A stretch of DNA of 64,000 bases, taken from assembly GCA_022316685.1 (NCBI GenBank), contig JAKJHU010000030.1, forward strand, positions 14,211,360 to 14,275,359, in the 5' to 3' direction. The DNA comes from Progne subis subis (lineage: Eukaryota; Chordata; Aves; Passeriformes; Hirundinidae). Made by a program: the position numbers and the translations under genes. The notes beneath the pieces were generated by a model that worked only from the letters and a program-made list of their open reading frames with translations, was not told the origin of the DNA and did no database searches. Positions 19,576-30,341 of this stretch are shown here, one piece after another; within the stretch, counting starts at the first letter, position 1; every line of letters starts with the position of its first letter.

Positions 19576-22236
19576 TGCTTCTTCCATAACGTAATTATTT
19601 TGCATTGCATGATAGTGGTGTTTCATGATTGCTACATGCAGACTGATAGAGCAAGGTGTGTTGTCCCTCATTTCAGGCATCTGCATGAGTGTATACCTAG
19701 TTTCAGACATTATTCACCATAGCCACGAGTTACGGAGTCAAAAATGATTGATGATGTCAGCAGCACAGAGCCTTATATACACTTAGCCTCTTTCTACATT
19801 TTCCACACCTTACCAAAGCAGAGGAGAAAGAGCTGGAAGCAGATGGAGACCCATCACAGCACACAGGACTTAGCTACAGACTTCAGCTCTCTGGAGATTC
19901 TTGGCTGAAGTGGAATCTACAGGAAGTCCGGGGTTTAAATCCATGAATTACAGAAACGGAAGTTTGTTTCAGTATGACCATGACACAGCTGAGTCTCATG
20001 TGTAGCTCTGAAACGCTTGCAGGAAAAGACTAAATTTCCTTGAATCTTGCATCTGCTTGGATACATTGCCCAATAGGGATTTCAAAGTGATTTTACGGAA
20101 TTTTTGACATTACACAGCACACCAGAACCTTGCTCTAATGGACATTGATTTCTCTGTACTTTTTAAAGTAGCATGATCCCAAGATCAGAACTCCAAAGCA
20201 AGTTGTACACATACCATTAAGCATACTCAGTTATCTAGGTGGAACTTTTCAATTGTCAGAACGCACACCATCTGTACTGTAAAGTACAGACTGATTCATG
20301 ATCTGAACTCTTACAAGTGAATATACTTACAAGCAAACATATTTATAAGTCACTAGCACAATTTGAATAAGGTTTATCATTTATGTTACATGCTTTTTAT
20401 TTACAACAATATGAAATTAATATAAAATACAAAAATTACAAAGTGATTCTGATGTATTGCCCTCCAGGCTTCCTGGAGTATATTCATAACACTCCCAAAT
20501 CCATGCTACAATTATGTCATAGCCAGGTTGTGATTTTAATACAGCTGATATGTGGGAAATAGTAAAAGCAAGAAGATGTTCAGAAGCTGTGAAAGCAGCC
20601 TCAGAAACAGAAAGAGCAGAGAACTTAGAGCCAGCTGCAGCTGCAAAGCCTGAAAGTAGAGAAGATACAATAGTACAGCAATCAAGGACATGAAACAATA
20701 GTTTGAGTTTTTGGTTCCGCATTCCTAGGCCCTAACAGCATTTTGGACTGTGGCTTTCCTACACACCAGAACACCAGAATGAAGAAACAGAAGAGGAAAC
20801 CAAATTTCTGTGTCTGATTTAGGAAGTGGCGCCTACTTTGAACCCTACCTGCCCCATCAAGCCTTTCCATTCCAAATGCTTTAATAAACTTTGTTGATTT
20901 TTTCTTCAGATGTTGCTTCAGACATAGCATTACTCAGCTTGGGTGAATTCCCAAGTCTCTCAGCTTCCACAAAGCTGATTCTTTCATGGATGATAAACTT
21001 GCCAAAATTGAAAAAAATAAAAATTGTCCACTTTAACTGAACAGAACTTAATTAATGACAGGAACAAAAATTCTGTCTTTTTCTCAGTTTTTGACTTCAC
21101 AATCTTAATTATGCAGATTTCTTCCTATTCTAAATATGTTGAAGAGAGTTCTCATATGATTAACTGTAGAAAAAGATCAGGGAAATCCCCTGAAAAATCA
21201 TTGTGCAGAATCTTACAACACACCCCTGTGTCATTAAAGCTGCTCTTAAGTTCTTCAGAAATAGCTCTTCATCTGTCTTTTTACCTACAGGAAATTCACA
21301 TTTTTTGCTTCCAGAAGTAAAGCACTAAACATTTAACAAGATAGCTAGCCAAATCTTTTTGATTGCCAGGAATAAAGTAGACAGTAAGATTTTGTAGAAG
21401 TAAGTCTGGCTGAAGTTTCTTTTACTTCACATCAGTGTGAATTATTGCTTCCTGTTAGGCAAAATTATCTTTTACTGTATTTTTTCAGCCTGGCCTTCAT
21501 TGGGAAAAATGTTGCCAAAAGATACAGCTCAAGTTGTATTATAGTCTCAAGTCATGAAACAAGAAGTGAAAACATTAAGAGTGGAGAATCAGAGCAAGAA
21601 ATATTTACAGTCATTTTATTCCTCTTTCTTGTTTTTCTCCCTTTTTAAGATTACATATATATGAACATAGATACAGATATATCCATAGCAGTGTCTATCT
21701 ATATATGTACATGCATACACACAAGGTTTTGCCATCTCTGTATGTCTGTACTTTGTGTTGTGTGTATGATAAAGCAATCAGTGAACAAATGAACAGCAAC
21801 ATCTGAATGTCTAACCAGTGTTCAGGATAGCTAAATCACAAACTCTGCATTTTTGAACAAACTAAAATATGACAATTAACAATGAAGAAAGTTATAATCT
21901 TCAATAGTTCACAATCTCTCTGTCAGCTGAGTGGTGATCTGCTATCTGCTAGGGTGATTTGCTGTTTCCCTATTCCCTTCCTGCACACCTCCAGCTCAAC
22001 ATATGGTGGAGAGAAGCATGCTTCTAGGGAAAGCAGATGGTATCAGAAGGATGATCCCAATTACTGTCCACACAGGCTACAAGACCACAAGACTACCATT
22101 CCACCGAGCCTCACTTTGCTGCCAGTAATAAGGGCAGCACAGGAATGGGCAGACCAGCACTGACAGGAGGGTCAGAGTAAGAATGGAGGCTGTTCTCAGA
22201 AAAGAGAGGAGAAGTTTGCAAAGAGAGACAGTGTTA
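19576..22236. other. Unannotated sequence
   Basis: No recognised gene. A short TA-rich run lies at 21650-21720. CTGTACTGTAAAGTACAG at about 20272-20289 is a small inverted repeat. Frames in 20417-20930 and 21024-21648 have no known domain. Confidence 0.55.
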
Positions 22237-22306
22237 AGAAAAAACAACAACAACAACAACAACAACAAAAATAAACAAAACAACAACAACAACAAAAAAA
22301 AAAAAC
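22237..22306. repeat. (CAA)n microsatellite, interrupted
   Basis: Two blocks of CAA/AAC triplets separated by AAAATAAACAAAA, ending in A12 and ACCACCACAACAAA. It produces a false poly-Leu frame on the minus strand. Confidence 0.95.
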
Positions 22307-23756
22307 ACCACCACAACAAAACCTTGAGACACAATATCTGTCTGATCTTAATCTAGAGTCTGAGTAACAGCCTCCCCTCCAGCTTCTATCAAGTTACTTA
22401 TGAAGGCAGCAGAGTGCTGCCACAGAACTTTGAAATTCACTGCCAATTCTCGGTCCAGCTGATCTGCACTGCTCACCCTCAAGAGATGTTGTGGATCTTT
22501 TCCGCTATATTTTTCAAGGTGGATGATGTTTAGGATGGCATTGCTCAGATGTGAGTTTGAATAAGATTGAAATAACCCCCAATAACACCTGTGAACACAG
22601 GTAACTGGCTGTGTCTATACTTCTTTATACACCCCATCCCTGAGAGCCATCTTTGGTCTACCAAGCTAATGATGGTTCCACATTTCACTGCATCTCCCTG
22701 AGCATCTCCTTTGGACACCAGGTCACAATGGAGTGGGAGAAGAAATCATCTCAAAGCGTCTAGAATAGAATGGGACAGTAATGTGAGAGTACCCTCATGG
22801 AAGCTCAGAAGAACAGATTTGGGCATCAAAACCTGTGGGGAGTGCTGTAGGTTTGTACTATGCAAAGAGAGCCCAGGTGTGACCTGCAGAGTCTATTGAA
22901 AATAGGAGAAACCAGGAGAAACTCCCCAGAAGTAAATCTACATTTTGTTTTGAAGAAGGCTGGTTGACCGGAAAAGGAAGCTCAGGAATGCACTAACATT
23001 TAGGCAGGAGACCAGGTGTAAACAAGGCAGAGACTATTATCTGAAGTGTAAACATGCCCTCTGCCTCCCTGCAAGAGCGAAGCAAAACAAATTCAAAGAC
23101 TGCATCAGCAGACTGGAAATTCTTAGGTCTGACTCCAGTCCGATATCTGAAATCACAGTTTTCAAGCAGTTTCTTTATGCCATTGTTCACATATCCCACA
23201 AACAACTTGTGAACTCTGGTACTTTTAAAGGATGTGTTTTATTGACTTACTGCTCCTCTATCTATGTGGGGCCATTCTCCAGCTGCCTGCTCACAGGAGG
23301 ATTTTGCTAGTATTACCTTACACAGACTGTAGGATCAGAACCAGATAAGCCAATGCAAATACCGTCATGAAGCAACTGTAGAAGGAAAAACAAACATGTT
23401 TAAAAATTCTGTTTATACATGTCTTTAAAACCTTGTCATTAAAAACACTGTTCAACATGCCAGGCAGCTACCAATATATACAGATTTATGCATTTATGCA
23501 CAAAGAAGTATCACAGCTGTGCTTCATGAAATCAAAACACATCACAACAAACTAATGACACTCAGGTAAACACTCCACAAAATCTTAACTTTCCAGATTT
23601 TCTGTATCTGGAATATTCAATTATCCATGCTTCACATAAGAAGATCCCACTGGTGATCACGTAAATGAAATATGAACAGGACCAAAAAATTAATGCATGA
23701 TGTCTCCAATATTACAGAATCAAACATTTTGTGGGAAGGGTAATGATGACACAATG
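22307..23756. other. Unannotated, single-copy-looking sequence
   Basis: No gene or named repeat recognised on either strand. Confidence 0.55.
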
Positions 23757-23762
23757 GGGAAG
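23757..23762. repeat. Left target-site duplication GGGAAG
   Basis: Identical to 24192-24197, directly before a TG start. Confidence 0.6.
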
Positions 23763-23959
23763 TGTTGGAATGCTAGAAACTTAGATTTAAGATTTTAGTG
23801 TATAGTAATACATATGAGTCAAGATGGAGGATTTTGGGTATTGTCTAAGTCCTTCTTCTTGACCTTCTTCTTTCTTCTTCATGGGTTCAGGTGGTTTTCT
23901 GTAATTAGGTGAAAAAGGTCTGCATTGCAGGCCTTGGATGGTCATTATTGGGTCAAAAG

Positions 23960-23967
23960 TATAAATA
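23960..23967 (+). promoter_or_regulatory. LTR TATA box
   Basis: TATAAATA, 154 bp upstream of the AATAAA of the same LTR. Confidence 0.55.
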
Positions 23968-24113
23968 ATACGGGTGTCATCTTGTGTTTGGGGGATTATC
24001 ACTTAAAAAACCTTGGAAAGAGTTAGAAGCTCTCCATTTTACCTTGTTTTCCTAGCATGTTAGTTGGATCTCACGGTACGTGTGTCTGCAAATACTGTAA
24101 ATAGATAAGATAT

Positions 24114-24119
24114 AATAAA
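24114..24119 (+). promoter_or_regulatory. LTR polyadenylation signal AATAAA
   Basis: Within GATATAATAAACAAAAC, near the 3' end of the LTR. Confidence 0.55.
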
Positions 24120-24191
24120 CAAAACAAGTCTGAACTCATGCTTAGTGTTTCCTGACCTTGGCAGAGAAGAAAAGAAGCTGAAACCCTTGCA

Positions 24192-24197
24192 GGGAAG
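24192..24197. repeat. Right target-site duplication GGGAAG
   Basis: Follows the CTTGCA end and matches 23757-23762. Confidence 0.6.
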
Positions 24198-27163
24198 AAA
24201 TTTGAAGTTTCTGGATCACGTGATACCTCAATGATCTCCACTCAGAAGTTCTCATTTGGGGAAAATTCCTGTGCATCCTGACTGGATCTCAGGGTTGAAC
24301 TACCAGTGTGGCATACTGCAAATACTTTCAACGTCACATGGCTGCTCCTGTTGCTGGTGGGGTGTCTGTCACACATGCACAAAGCAGGAACAAACTAGGT
24401 GAGGGATCACTGAGGGGTTTAGTTTCAAGAAATTCCTAGAAATCTTGCAGAGGCTCTTTTGCCCTTGACAAGAGCTTTCTTCAAAACCTAAAAATGAGGG
24501 CCTAGTGATGAACAGAGGTATATACTGAGCACATTCAGCTCTAAGAGTCTCTTTGGGAAGGGGCTTTTGGCAGCTCACACGCTGCCAAAAACTGCTCTAA
24601 AACTGCTGAGCACTGCATGGGCAGTGCTGCAGCTCAGGCTGGTAAGGAATGCTGCCAGCTTCCTCATGCTTCCAGTTCTCCAGAAGATCCCCACTAAGGC
24701 CACTGGAAAACAGGAGTAACACCAATTTCCTGATTGCAACACAACTGTCTCAGTCTGGCTCTCTTCTAGTCAGGTCTGGGCAGGGGAACATGTGAGGTAA
24801 AGGAGTAGGAACGATGGAGCTGCCCAAAAAATTAAAGAACTTTAACAGTGAAACTAACAAACACAGACTGCGTGATCTGAGGGGCAAGATCCAAAGATGA
24901 AGGGACGTGGCAAACTTAACAATCTATAGGGGTGTCTGAGGGCAGGGGTCCAATCCCAAACACAGAACAGGAGCATGACCTTATATGTGACAGGTCCTGA
25001 ACCAACTGAGAACCAGAACCAGAAACATGGCCTATTATGGAATTATTCTATTAGCACATTAACTTTCATCTTCTCAGTATCCCGCCTCCCATGGTTTCAA
25101 GTTGAAGTCTCCTGCATAAGCTACCTGGGCTAAGCCACTGCTCACCCCAGCCAGTTTGGCTGCCACACACAACAGTCCTGGATTTTGGCACAAAAATAAC
25201 TCTTTGGTAGCATTTTTTGTCTGGCACCTCTCAAGCACTTCACACAAAATTTTTAGTGCTTTAAACATATATAAATATATAATTAAATATCAGTCCAAAT
25301 GTAATGGCAACAAAATGCTGTCTCCGTCTTAAAGATGATGAAGAAGGTGTTGATTTTCCAGATTAAACAAGTTCAGGTATATTTAGATTCTCCAATCCAA
25401 AAGGAAACCTAAGTGCAAACCTAAGTCCAGCAAAGACCCCATTTGATCAAGAGGATCTAAAAAAGCCCTGACAAAAACCCAATGGTGTTCAGCATCATCC
25501 ATGTGAACCTGCCTGGTAAATCTGCAGCAAAGCCAGGACAGAAGTGCCAATGGCAACTGAGAAATTTCAGCCTCTGTTTCTGCAATGCTGAACTGCAAAT
25601 ATTCCAACATGCAAAGAAACCCTGTGTCAGTGTGAAATAAGCAAAAACTAAGCAACAGAACTTATATTTAGAATCTAAATATTGGTATTGCCAAGATGCA
25701 TTTCTTTTACATGCCTGGTATTCCCTGTTTCTGCTATTACATTTCATATGCCCTTTGTAGCAAAACACGTTCAGGGAAGGACCCTTTCTGTCCTCTCAAG
25801 AGGATGCACAACAGAAATTGAAGTGCTCAGCAGTGCTACAAAAGTGAGTGGGAGCAGTAATGAATGGAAATGTGTAATGGTATCTCTAGGCCGGCATGAA
25901 CAAAGCTGGAGACAGAGTGCTCAGTGATATGGAGACCAGGGAACACTGGCAACACATCGGGCTCCCTCCTCCACTGTGTCACCAGGGGCCAGCCCAGGCC
26001 GGAACCAACCAAGTGGTGACACGAGATAACACTGTCCTGTAAAGGCAAGACCTGCACCAAGGCTGAGCGCATGGAACAAAGCGCATGGAAACTCTTAACA
26101 CATTTTTGCTAGAGGGTTCTTAGCCTGCCACTGAATACTTTCCCAAAGCATAGGGAACTATATTTTTTCATACAGTTAGTCATATATAAATTACCCCTAA
26201 TGCTGCTGATCTCAGAAATTATGGAGGACTGCTGGAAAACACTTGGTTGCACATGGTAGCTTGTTTGGACAGAGCTGGGTGACTACTTGGGGGAGCCAAC
26301 TGTGCTTATCGCTTGTTCTTTGATCCGTGTTTTCTTGCAAATGCTTTCATTCTGAGTTCATGATTCCCAGTCTAAAACGAATTGGTTAGCCCTCATTTGA
26401 TCTTGGAGCAGAGAGCTGCAGCTGTTAAGATAAATTTAAACCCTCTGCAGCAATTCCAGTTGGTCAAAAGGGACAGCCTAAGAAACAGATCTGAAGGAAG
26501 AAAACTGCAGGGAAGAACTGGCAGCCAAAAACCCAAGACTCCTCTAAGACCCTTGAAGAATCTACAAAGAGACAGAGTTAGAGCTAAGATGGGGATTATG
26601 GCAGGGACTCAGTTTAAAAAGGATAAATATCTACTTGCAGGAAAGCTCAATGGGAAGAAGAAAATCCAAGGACACAGCACACCTCCTCCCCAAATCTAAT
26701 TGCAAACCTATGGATTCTGTCTTGCCTAAAGCTATACAATAATGTAGCATCAGATAAATATTTTTTCTCCATAATTCTGATCCTAACAGATTTATAAATA
26801 AGCTGAATAAATTCACTTTGGTTTGAAATTAATGTGTGTATTCTCAGCATGTAGTGTAGCCAACTTTATTTCACAAAATGGTTACCAAAAAAAAAATCCT
26901 ACCAAAAAAAAAGAGAGATGGAACCACACTTTAGCCAGTGAATAGATAAATAAGACACTACAGTGCCCTTTTCAGAAGTGTAAGTTTTAGCTGTTTCACT
27001 AACTGAAAACAGCTTTGTTATAGTCTAAAAAATATTTTTCCCTAACTCCACATCTATAAACATGCACAAAATAAGTAAAGAGGGAAAAATGAGATGACCA
27101 ATTAATTGTGGTCATGAAAGAGCTATGTCACTGGCATTATAGAATTATAGTAAAACACTGTTT
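24198..27163. other. Unannotated sequence
   Basis: ATCACGTGAT, a 10-bp palindrome containing an E-box, is at 24215-24224. A minus-strand frame at 25074-25268 contains AGDFNL, but the residues around it do not fit an endonuclease. No gene recognised. Confidence 0.5.
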
Positions 27164-27251
27164 GCATAAATTAGACTCTGAATTTCCTCTAGTATTTGGA
27201 GTCCTGTGCATACATTAGATTCTGAATCTCCTCTAATATTTGGAGTCCTGT
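27164..27251. repeat. 44-bp tandem duplication (two copies)
   Basis: Copy 1 is 27164-27207 and copy 2 is 27208-27251. They align over all 44 positions without gaps and differ at four sites; three are transitions and one is A/C. Both end in TATTTGGAGTCCTGT. Confidence 0.95.
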
Positions 27252-27630
27252 TGATATCACTGCTGTTTTAGAGAGAATCCTTTTAAACATTCTGTAGATT
27301 GTTATATCATAGAGTAAAATCTTGGCTTTACTGAAGTGAATATGAAAGATCTCATTACTTTCATTAGAAAAGAGATTTTAACCTATTACCTTCTCAGGCT
27401 TATACTTGACCTTATGCATTAGGCAAGCAAAGAAGTAAACAGTAAACATTACTCTGGTGTGACCAGGCAGTTGAACAGAGTAGGTCCTTACAGGAAAGGT
27501 AAACTCTGTGGTTTTTATATTACAACACCCGTTTCTGTGTATAGACTGTACACTCAGGGAAGTGTATTTATACCTTAGTATGATAAACCCTTCTTTCTTA
27601 AAGACCAAACTGGAACATGAGGGATGATGC
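27252..27630. other. Unannotated sequence
   Basis: Nothing recognised; a 76-codon minus-strand frame shows no domain. Confidence 0.55.
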
Positions 27631-28117
27631 TGTTGTGGTTTAACCTGGCAGGCAACTCAGCCATTCGCTCACTCCCCCAGTGAGATGGGGGAGTGAATAG
27701 AAAAAACAGTAAAACTCGTGGGTAGAGAAAATTTAATAGGATAGAAAATGAAGGGGGGAATAATTATAATAATAGCAATATATACAAAACAAATGAAACA
27801 CAGTGCAATTGCAGCAGATCACATCTCCCCAGCCCATTTCTCCATTTCATTCTACAGCATGGTATGGAGTATTACTTTGGTCAGTTGGGGTCAGCTGTCC
27901 AGGCTGCAAGCCCTCCCCAGTTCTCCTACACCCTCAGTCTCCTCACTGGTGAGGTGATGTGAAAACCTGAAAAGTCCTTTACAGTGTAAGAACTGCTCAG
28001 CAACCACTAAACATCCAAGTGTTATCAACATTATTCTTACCCTGCATCTAAATCACCGCACTGTAGCAGCTACTAAAAAGTAAATTCACTCTATTCTAAT
28101 CAAAGCCAGGATATACA
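27631..28117 (-). mobile_element. ERVL-like LTR, minus strand, solo
   Basis: Starts TGTTGTGGTTTAACCTGGCA on plus, the reverse complement of the well-known avian ERVL-type LTR 3' end. It continues with CACTCCCCCAGTGAGATGG, AAAACTCGTGGG and TTTAATAGG, and later GGTCAGTTGGGGTCAGCTGTCC and GAACTGCTCAGCAACCAC. It ends near CAGGATATACA. The order of blocks matches the LTR as I know it. No target duplication was found, so the right end is approximate. No internal sequence is attached. Confidence 0.8.
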
Positions 28118-28448
28118 CCTACTTTCTATGCAGCTTATGCAGGAAAAGGAAGTAAGTTTCAGAACAAATGCAGAAGCTGCACATTAACTGCTATCCTCCA
28201 CATGTATAGGTTCAGGTGGTTTAGACTGCAACAAAGTTTGTATTGCCCAAGTTTTAAGAGACATAAAAATCTATCCTGCACAATGCTGTCATATCTGCTC
28301 AAGGATTCTGCTCAATACACACCCTGAAGGAGAATTTTCTTAGTGGTCGGACGAAAAGTGAGGTTTCCAGTCCTCACTGTTCCACCACAATTATGGAGCA
28401 CTTAGTGTATTCTCAGTGTTCAGCTTCACAGCTTTTCTTCCCACATTA
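28118..28448. other. Unannotated sequence
   Basis: Short single-copy-looking stretch between the LTR and the next CR1. Nothing recognised. Confidence 0.5.
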
Positions 28449-29390
28449 CGAATCACAGAATCTTTGAGATTGGAAGGCCCCTCTGGACATGAGCCCTCTG
28501 TTCAAAGCAGTCAGCTAGAGCTCACTACTCAGGGCTGTGTCCAATCAGGTTTAAATATCTCCAAGGATGGGGAATCCATAGCCCCTCCAGGCCACCTGTG
28601 GTTGCTGGCAACTTTAGACACAAGGACACATTACTGCTCAATTTGTTATCTACCAAGACTCTCAGACGTGCTCTGCAAAGCTGCTTTCCAGCTGGTCTGA
28701 GGAGGCTTTTTCCTCTCCAGGGACAGGATATGTTTTTTTCCTTAGCCAAATTTCCTATGTTTCCTGGCAGCCCATTTCTCTCGAATACTGAGGACCCTCT
28801 GAATGGCAGCACAGCTCTCTGGTGTGTCTGCTCTCCCTTTTGTATTATCTGTGAATTTGCTGAGGGTCTGTACTGTCCTATCACCCAGGTCATTAGTGAA
28901 AAAGTTACAGAATACTGGCAGTGCCGGCCCCTGGAGAACATCACCTGTGTCTGGCCTCCATCTGGACTGTGCTGCTGATCACAACCTTTTGATCCTGGAA
29001 ACTCAGCTAGTTTTTCAACCACCTCACTTGTGCAGCTACCTACCCTGTGCTTCATCAGCTTGCCTATGAGGATGTTACGGGAGACATGAAAGGTCTGGTT
29101 AATGTCAATTTAAACAACATCCCCTGCTCTCCCCTCACCCACTGAAAGAGTGATCTCATCATAGGTTATCGAGGGATCGAGCAGGATTCCTCCTAGTCAG
29201 TAACCCCTAGTGACTACTCTCAATCATCTTGTCCTTCATAGGTTTAGAAACGGTTTCCAGAATAATTTGCTCCAGCACCTTCTAAGGGAAAGAGGTGAGG
29301 CTGACTGACCCAAAGTTTTCTACATCCTTTTTATAGACTATTCCAATATGTTTGGAAGGCACCAGTTTTGCAATCACATATGCTGCACAG
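28449..29390 (-). mobile_element. CR1 LINE fragment with degenerate reverse transcriptase and 3' end, internally deleted
   Basis: Read on the minus strand from 29390, it gives a decayed CR1 reverse transcriptase: VSLTSFP*KVLEQIILETVS, KPMKDK, then a motif-A-like IDINQTFHVSRNILIGKLMK where intact CR1 has an Asp-x-x-x-Ala-Phe-Asp core. The catalytic region is therefore lost. Further on, pieces resembling ESSFAEKDLGVLVD appear as RARLRVLVDNKLS. After that (from about 28610 down) it jumps to the 3' UTR (CTCCAAGGATGGGGAATCC on plus) and ends ACGAATCACAGAATC at 28449. The C-terminal part of ORF2 present in the 17-kb copy is missing here, so this copy has an internal deletion. The 176-codon frame 28525-29055 is an out-of-phase path through it. 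Confidence 0.85.
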
Positions 29391-30314
29391 CTAAATAGGA
29401 AGAAAAGATACCTAATTAATAGAATATATTGTCTGCTCTAATTCTATAGCCTGATGATGGCCATTATTTTCTGTTTATTAACTTCCTCTGGCTCAGAGCA
29501 AAAGATTAAGGATAATTACATTAGAATCATTTATGTAATTCAATGACTTGGCAAAATATGATTCATTTATATCACTCATTAATTTTCAATCATAAAAGAA
29601 ATATGAAGTTCCCACATTTTAAAATACTTATATAAATATCAATAATATTTATGTTTACTTATATAAAAGTACACAAAGATCATGTCCACACTATATAATA
29701 TATATAAAATATATAAAATATTAATTACCAGTATTTATTTATGAGAAAGCATTTAAGTACATTTTGAACAATACTTACCCAGCCTGCAAGAGAGTATATG
29801 TAAAGTTTTGTACAGCTTTATGTATAGCTTTTTATCATGCAATTACTCCAAGATATTCTACATGTGTATCTGAAGAGAACCATTTGCCAAAATTTTCTGC
29901 TTAATAATGATGAAATACAGAATCAGGGCTTAAATTTGTCACTACTACCTGAACTCTATCAGACTACCCAAACAGCATCTCTCAGTCACAAATACTTGCA
30001 CAAATCTTGTCCTTAGGAACAGTTTAGACCGGTGTAACAATTTATCCCAGCAAGCATTTCAGGACTGAGATTTTTTTTTTAATGGATTTTTCTTCCAGAT
30101 CAGGGCTTATTCATAAAATCCCAGGCAACTGTGCCACCACAACATTGATTTAACTGAAAACATCTTTTGCTAATGGGGCACAGCATTTCCTTGTTGCATC
30201 ACATTAACTTCATTTCTTTGGATCTGGTAATTAAGGCCAATTGTCTCTTGAAGACAGCAAATTAATTCCTGACACTGTTGCACTTTCTCAACTCTCACAT
30301 CCAGCTTTTACATT

Positions 30315-30341
30315 AAAAAACAAACAAACAAACAAACAAAA
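30315..30341. repeat. (CAAA)n microsatellite
   Basis: Six CAAA-type units after an A run. Confidence 0.95.

Larger units (their letters stand above)
23763..24191 (+). mobile_element. Solo LTR, 429 bp, different family from the 18-kb one
   Basis: Starts TGTTGGAATGCTAG and ends GAAACCCTTGCA, flanked by GGGAAG on both sides. Inside are a TATAAATA box at 23960-23967 and AATAAA at 24114-24119, in LTR order with about 70 bp of U5 after the signal. A CTTCTTCTT-rich patch lies at 23850-23882. There is no adjoining retroviral coding sequence. The ends were found by looking for a matching duplication beside TG/CA, so chance is a little more likely than for the other two LTRs. Confidence 0.6.

Noticed and set aside
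22077..22334. Minus-strand frame with a long hydrophobic Leu/Phe run, like a membrane protein
   Set aside because: The run is the translated CAA/poly(A) microsatellite.
25074..25268. Minus-strand frame containing AGDFNL, like a LINE endonuclease motif
   Set aside because: The residues before and after do not fit the endonuclease, and no CR1 sequence surrounds it. Chance motif.
28525..29055. 176-codon minus-strand frame
   Set aside because: It is a path through a decayed CR1 reverse transcriptase and 3' UTR with phase changes, not a gene.
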